Shown here: positions 15,116-20,678 of the stretch, in pieces
How positions within the stretch are numbered: the first letter of the stretch is position 1
Layout: each line of letters starts with the position of its first letter
Origin: Actinomycetes bacterium
GTDB taxonomy: Bacteria; Actinomycetota; Actinomycetes; Propionibacteriales; Propionibacteriaceae
Length of the DNA stretch: 20,678 nt
Reading direction: 5' to 3'
Assembly: GCA_029778515.1 (NCBI GenBank)
Contig: JAKOQD010000055.1
Location: 1-20,678, forward strand
Program-made: the position numbers and the translations under genes
Notes under the pieces: generated by a model
Database searches by the model: none
The model's input: the letters and a program-made list of their open reading frames with translations, nothing else
What the model was told of the DNA's origin: nothing

Positions 15116-16660
<1,545 letters not shown>

Positions 16661-16708
16661 TCAACTTGGAAGTAGGGAGTCTACCGCCGAGGCGGTTGGT
16701 GTCCTCGG

Positions 16709-17587
16709 TCAGCTCAGGGCGGCGAACGCCTGGCGGACGGTCTTGTGCTCGAACTCGAAGCCGGCGTCCAGCAAACGGGCCGGACGGACGCGCTGGCCGG
16801 GCAGCAACAGTTCCTTCACGAACTCGCGGCCGAAGACGAGGCCGACCGCACCCAGCGGCAGCGGCAGCGGCGTGGGTCGATGCACGTGCGAACCGAAGAC
16901 GCGGGTGAACTCGGCGTTGCTGACCGGCTCGGGAGCGACCAGATTCACGGGGCCGGTGAGCTCGGAATCCAGCAGAAAAGCGGTCGCGCGGACGTGATCG
17001 GCGAGGCTGATCCACGACACGAACTGGCGGCCGCTGCCCACGCGTCCCCCCAGTCCCAGCGCGAACGCCGGCCATTGCGCGGCGAGGTAGCCGCCGTGGC
17101 GGGCCAGCACGTTTCCGGTGCGCAGCAGCGCGGTAGATACCGGGGAGTGGGCGGCCGCGGCTTCCCAGTCGGCCACCACGCCGGCCAGGAAACCGCGTCC
17201 GACGGGCATGGTTTCGTCCACGATCTCGGTGCCGGTGTCGCCGTAATACCCGATGGCCGAGCCGTTCAGCAGGCGCTGGCAGCGTCCGCCTGGCGACAGC
17301 GAGGTGACGATGGTGAGGGTCGATGTGATCCGTGAGCGTCGGATCTCGGTCTTGCGATCCTTGGTCCAGCGGCCGCCGGCGATCGACGCGCCGGCGAGGT
17401 TAACCACCGCATCCACGTCGTCGAGGCCGGGGGAGTCGATGCGTCCCGCGTCCGGATCCCAGCGCCGCTGGTCGGACGCGCTGATCTCGCCCCGCACCAG
17501 CCGGACCACCTCGTGCCCGGCGCCGACCAAGTGCCGGCTGAGTGCGGAACCGATCAGTCCAGTGCTGCCGCCGATAGCCACTCGCAT
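16709..17587 (-). CDS. TIGR01777-family NAD(P)-dependent epimerase
   Basis: A 292-residue atypical short-chain dehydrogenase/epimerase (SDR39U1-like, YfcH-like). The Rossmann motif GGSTGLIGSAL is at 6-16, NLAGASIAGGRW at 63-74, and the YxxxK position is represented by GSAIGYYGDTG at 109-119, without the standard Lys. The C-terminal DUF1731-like segment is at about 245-291 (LPLGAVGLVFGREFVKELLL, LLDAGFEFEH). The ATG at 17587 has AGGA 7 nt upstream; the frame remains open far beyond, antisense-like through the next gene. Substrate is unknown; no link to guaB is implied other than common strand. Confidence 0.9.
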   Translation of the reverse strand: MRVAIGGSTGLIGSALSRHLVGAGHEVVRLVRGEISASDQRRWDPDAGRIDSPGLDDVDAVVNLAGASIAGGRWTKDRKTEIRRSRITSTLTIVTSLSPGGRCQRLLNGSAIGYYGDTGTEIVDETMPVGRGFLAGVVADWEAAAAHSPVSTALLRTGNVLARHGGYLAAQWPAFALGLGGRVGSGRQFVSWISLADHVRATAFLLDSELTGPVNLVAPEPVSNAEFTRVFGSHVHRPTPLPLPLGAVGLVFGREFVKELLLPGQRVRPARLLDAGFEFEHKTVRQAFAALS

Positions 17588-17640
17588 ACGGTGATCCTGC
17601 CACCCAGGGTCAAGTGGACGTGTGCCTGGCCAAGGCGATC

Positions 17641-19002
17641 TCAGACCTGGCCGTGCCAAATCACGGTCTGCAGCGCGTTCCAGATGCAGAACGCGATCGC
17701 GAAGCCGAACACCCAATAGCGTTGGCGCCGGTTCAGCGGAATCAAACCCAGCAGCGCGAGCGACCACGGCAGGTACCACGGGTGCAGCGCCTGGCCGAGC
17801 ACTGCGATCACCAGCGATGCCCAGGCCACCAGCGCGAGCGGACGGTTGGCGAAGCGGACACCGAGCCAGACCAGCACCGCGAGCAGGATGGCGGTGCCCA
17901 CCCGCCCGGCCACGATCAGGAAACCCGTGTACGAGCCGCCGGCGGCCTGCCAGATCAGCGCGCCGCCCTTGCTCAGTAGCGCCAGCGGTGCCGGGGTGCC
18001 GGCCAGGCCCATCAGGTCGAGCCACTCGACCCAGCCGAAGCCCAGCCCGCTCGCGAGGCTGACACCCGCGAAGACCACGAGCGTCACTGCCGTGGCGAGG
18101 GCGGTTCGCCAGCCGAGCAGCCACAGCCGACGCGCCATCGGGGCGGCAACCAAAGCAGCCGCGACCGGCAGCCCGGCAACCGCGATCACGGTGAGTCCAC
18201 CCTGCTGCTTGAACGCCATCGCGAGTGCCACGACCGCTGGGCCGACCAGGAATGATGCCCACCACTTCGGCCAGCGGCAGACCACCCAGACGGCGGCCAG
18301 CGAAAGGGCGACCATCGGTGCGTCGTTGTGGGCGGCGCCGATGAAGTGCAGCAGCAGCAGCGGGTTGAGGACGCCCAACCAGACCGCGCCGCGCGCCGGG
18401 CGTACGAGCAGCTTGGCGATGCGTGGCACCAGGACAACCATCGCCACCACCGCGACCACCGCCGGGATTCGCATGGCGATCACCGACCAGTACGGATGCA
18501 GCCCGGTCGCGGTGACGATCAGCTGGTTCAGGTGCAATGACAAGGGGGGATACGCCACACCGCTGCCCGCCCAGAGTGGGTCGACCCAGGCCGCGAACGG
18601 TCCACCAGAGGTCGCCAGGCCGACTTCGTAGGGGTTGTGGCCGGCGTGCAGCGTCCAACCCAGGTCGGCGTACAGCACCGCGTCCGGGCTGAGCACCGGG
18701 GGTACTAGCAGCAACGGGAGCGACCAGAGCAGCATCGCCGTACCGGCATGGACGGGCGCGCGGTCGCGCGTCGGCCGGATGTGCCACCAGGCCCAGGTAA
18801 GGGCGATCACCCCGAGCACGATCAGGATGCGGTTGACCGGCTGCGGAGCCGACTCTCCGATCGCGTTGATCAGCTCGGACGGCCAGCCGTATGCTGACGG
18901 GGAGAATTCGGGGTGGCAGCTGCCCCAGGCGACAGCGAACGAGCCGAGCGTGCCTACCCACACTCCCTGCGACCGCAGTGCGGTGGCGATCGGGATGGGC
19001 AT
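17641..19002 (-). CDS. MptB-like polyprenol-phosphomannose-dependent alpha-1,6-mannosyltransferase
   Basis: A 453-residue membrane protein with about 12 hydrophobic segments, consistent with a GT-C glycosyltransferase. The first extracytoplasmic loop holds LSPDAVLYADLGWTLHAG and NPYEVG with acidic residues suited to metal or acceptor binding; YPPLSLHLNQ, GAAHNDAPMVAL and LHPWYLPW further match the MptA/MptB group as I recall it. These enzymes build the alpha-1,6-mannan core of lipomannan-type glycolipids on the outer membrane face. The ATG at 19002 has GGAG 4 nt upstream. The epimerase follows after 53 nt, so they may be cotranscribed. It diverges from the GH13 gene at 19081. Confidence 0.8.
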   Translation of the reverse strand: MPIPIATALRSQGVWVGTLGSFAVAWGSCHPEFSPSAYGWPSELINAIGESAPQPVNRILIVLGVIALTWAWWHIRPTRDRAPVHAGTAMLLWSLPLLLVPPVLSPDAVLYADLGWTLHAGHNPYEVGLATSGGPFAAWVDPLWAGSGVAYPPLSLHLNQLIVTATGLHPYWSVIAMRIPAVVAVVAMVVLVPRIAKLLVRPARGAVWLGVLNPLLLLHFIGAAHNDAPMVALSLAAVWVVCRWPKWWASFLVGPAVVALAMAFKQQGGLTVIAVAGLPVAAALVAAPMARRLWLLGWRTALATAVTLVVFAGVSLASGLGFGWVEWLDLMGLAGTPAPLALLSKGGALIWQAAGGSYTGFLIVAGRVGTAILLAVLVWLGVRFANRPLALVAWASLVIAVLGQALHPWYLPWSLALLGLIPLNRRQRYWVFGFAIAFCIWNALQTVIWHGQV

Positions 19003-19052
19003 TTCGCTCCAGGACTCGGTTTGAGGTTGCCCATTGAGCTTACCGACCCCGG

Positions 19053-19058
19053 TAGGTT
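19053..19058 (+). promoter_or_regulatory. Candidate -10 box (TAGGTT) for the GH13 gene
   Basis: TAGGTT lies 22 nt before the GTG, upstream of the GGGGG ribosome site. TTGCCC at 19028-19033 could be the -35 with a long 19-nt spacer. The region is shared with the divergent mannosyltransferase gene. Confidence 0.35.
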
Positions 19059-19080
19059 GGCTTCATCGAAGGGGGAAAAG

Positions 19081-20678
19081 GTGGAGTTCTCGGGGATGGG
19101 CGCGGTGGTTACGCCCGAGGGAGTCGGCTTCCGGGTCTGGGCGCCGCACGCCTCTGCGGTCGCGGTGGTCGGTGAGTTCAACGACTGGACGTCCGATGCC
19201 AATCAGTTAGCGGGCGAAGGCAACGGCAACTGGGCTGGTTTTGTGCCGGACGCGAAGGCCGGCCAGGAGTACAAGTTCCAGATCACCAATGGCGAGCAGG
19301 TGCTCACCAAGGTCGACCCGTACGCGGCGCACGTCACCAACTCGGTGGGCAACGGGGTGATCTACGACCACGATGCGTTCGACTGGGCCGGGGATGAGTT
19401 CACGCCGCCGACGTTCAACGAACTCGTCATCTACGAGTTGCACGCCGGGACGTTCGCCAGCCAGGCGGACGGTGAGGTCAGCGATCTCGACGAAATGGCC
19501 GAGAAGCTCGGCCACATCGTCAAGCTCGGCGCCAACGCGATCCAGCTGATGCCGGTGGCAGAGTTCGCCGGCGACTATTCCTGGGGCTACAACCCGGCGC
19601 ACATCTTCGCGGTGGAGAGCGCCTACGGCGGTCCGGACGCGTTGAAGCGGTTGGTCAAGCAGGCGCACGCGCTCGGCCTGGCGGTGATTCAGGACGTGGT
19701 CTACAACCACTTCGGTCCCAGCGACCTGAACTTGTGGCAGTTCGACGGCTGGTCGGAAGACGATAAGGGCGGCATCTACTTCTTCAACGATTGGCGCTCG
19801 ACGACGCCGTGGGGCGACACGCGTCCGGATTATGGGCGCGGCGAGGTGCGCCAGTTCATCCACGACAACGCGTTCGCCTGGCTGGAGCGGTTCCATATGG
19901 ACGGGCTGCGATACGACATGACGCCCTACATGCGCGATGTGGACGGCTCCGGTTTCGACATTCCGGAAGGCTGGGATCTCTGTCGCTGGATCAACACCGA
20001 CATTCGCTCGAAGTACCCGGAGAAGATCCTGATCGCCGAGGACCTGCATTCGAACCCGGCAGTGAGCAGCACGGGGCCTGAAGGGGCGGCCTTCCACGCG
20101 CAGTGGGACGCGCAGTTCGTCCACCCGGTTCGGGAGGCGATAACCGTGGCCGAGGATCAGTACCGCTCCACCGACGAGGTGCTGGGCGCGGTCGGCTACT
20201 CCTACGGGGACGCGTTCGCGCGGGTGATCTACACCGAAAGTCACGACGAGGTGGCGAACGGAAAAGCGCGGGTGCCGGAGGAGATCGACGCGGACGATCC
20301 GACCGGCTATTTCGCGAAGAAGCGGTCGACGCTGGGCGCCGGGCTGGTGCTCACCTCACCGGGGATCCCGATGCTGTTCCAGGGCCAGGAGTTCCTGGAA
20401 GGCGGCTGGTTCCGCGACAACGTGGCCCTCGATTGGGATCGCAGCGACGACTTCCACGGCATCGTGAAGCTGTATCGGGACCTGATTCGGCTGCGGCTCA
20501 ACCGGGACTCGTTGAGCGCGGGACTGACCGGTTCTGGCCTGCGGGTGATCCACAACAATGACGCCGAGAACGTGATCGCGTTCCAGCGCTGGCGTGAGCA
20601 CGGCGTGGGTGACGACGTGGTGGTGATCGCGAATCTGTCCAACCAGACCCGGACGGACTACCGCATCGGCCTGCCCGC
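19081..20678 (+). CDS. GH13 glucan branching enzyme-like protein (3'-truncated)
   Basis: The frame is open from a GTG at 19081 to the window end; 532 residues are seen and the C-terminus is missing. GAAGGGGGAAAA just upstream is a good ribosome site. A CBM48-like domain (about 5-95: FRVWAPHASAVAVVGEFNDW) precedes the GH13 barrel. Region I is DVVYNHFGPSD (Asp205), region II MDGLRYDM (nucleophile Asp279), region III ILIAEDLH (Glu320) and region IV ESHDEV (Asp389). QGQEFLEGGWF and a start of the beta C-domain follow. This architecture fits branching enzymes or related alpha-glucan enzymes. TreZ is a less likely alternative. No signal peptide, so it acts in the cytoplasm. Confidence 0.88.
   Translation, partial: MEFSGMGAVVTPEGVGFRVWAPHASAVAVVGEFNDWTSDANQLAGEGNGNWAGFVPDAKAGQEYKFQITNGEQVLTKVDPYAAHVTNSVGNGVIYDHDAFDWAGDEFTPPTFNELVIYELHAGTFASQADGEVSDLDEMAEKLGHIVKLGANAIQLMPVAEFAGDYSWGYNPAHIFAVESAYGGPDALKRLVKQAHALGLAVIQDVVYNHFGPSDLNLWQFDGWSEDDKGGIYFFNDWRSTTPWGDTRPDYGRGEVRQFIHDNAFAWLERFHMDGLRYDMTPYMRDVDGSGFDIPEGWDLCRWINTDIRSKYPEKILIAEDLHSNPAVSSTGPEGAAFHAQWDAQFVHPVREAITVAEDQYRSTDEVLGAVGYSYGDAFARVIYTESHDEVANGKARVPEEIDADDPTGYFAKKRSTLGAGLVLTSPGIPMLFQGQEFLEGGWFRDNVALDWDRSDDFHGIVKLYRDLIRLRLNRDSLSAGLTGSGLRVIHNNDAENVIAFQRWREHGVGDDVVVIANLSNQTRTDYRIGLP

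Noticed and set aside
17588..18961. N-terminal extension of the epimerase frame
   Set aside because: It overlaps the whole mannosyltransferase gene in another frame; the Rossmann motif and a ribosome site fit the start at 17587.

Overview
The window is high-GC DNA that reads as an actinobacterium. The pieces supporting this are a CIRCE-controlled groES-groEL pair whose GroEL ends in a His-rich tail, paired guaB2/guaB3 genes, an MptB-type polyprenol-phosphomannose mannosyltransferase, a TIGR01777-type epimerase, and several TAnnnT boxes placed 6-7 nt before start codons (probable leaderless transcripts). The TCGACArGCTC-type interspersed repeats would fit a Propionibacteriaceae-like or related lineage, but that placement is a guess.

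Layout. 1-855: the end of a probable radical SAM gene coupled to a small membrane protein, then a small membrane protein on the minus strand. 914-2089: a SAM-dependent methyltransferase ending in a long hairpin. 2177-3385 (minus): a GH13 alpha-amylase, divergent from groES-groEL (3575-5493), with two CIRCE operators around the groES promoter. 5494-9238: an accessory segment built from a divergent tandem duplication. 9444-10007: a secreted Ca-binding-repeat protein. 10008-10303: repeats. 10304-12477: an ABC exporter pair. 12489-19002 (minus): six co-oriented genes, in transcription order mptB-like, epimerase, guaB2, guaB3, histidine kinase, response regulator. 19081-end: a second GH13 enzyme, cut by the window edge.

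The most interesting part is 5356-9238. A unit made of the last 46 codons of groEL, a short repeat, a strong terminator, a conserved leader region and a secreted-protein gene occurs twice, offset by 1,773 bp at the groEL end. The two secreted proteins (371 and 387 aa) are about 86% identical, without gaps, over residues 1-183. They then diverge, share a second short module (PWAVDA..GR...DTHY..DG) and end in unrelated Cys-containing hydrophobic tails of about 85-100 residues. Each is followed at once, or with overlap, by a different small membrane protein. A constant secretion/leader part, a variable C-terminus and a variable linked membrane protein resemble a polymorphic toxin or bacteriocin with its immunity protein. 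Function is inferred; no activity can be read from the sequence.

Elsewhere the genes are mostly housekeeping: protein folding, guanine nucleotide synthesis, alpha-glucan metabolism, lipoglycan mannosylation and a two-component system facing an ABC exporter.
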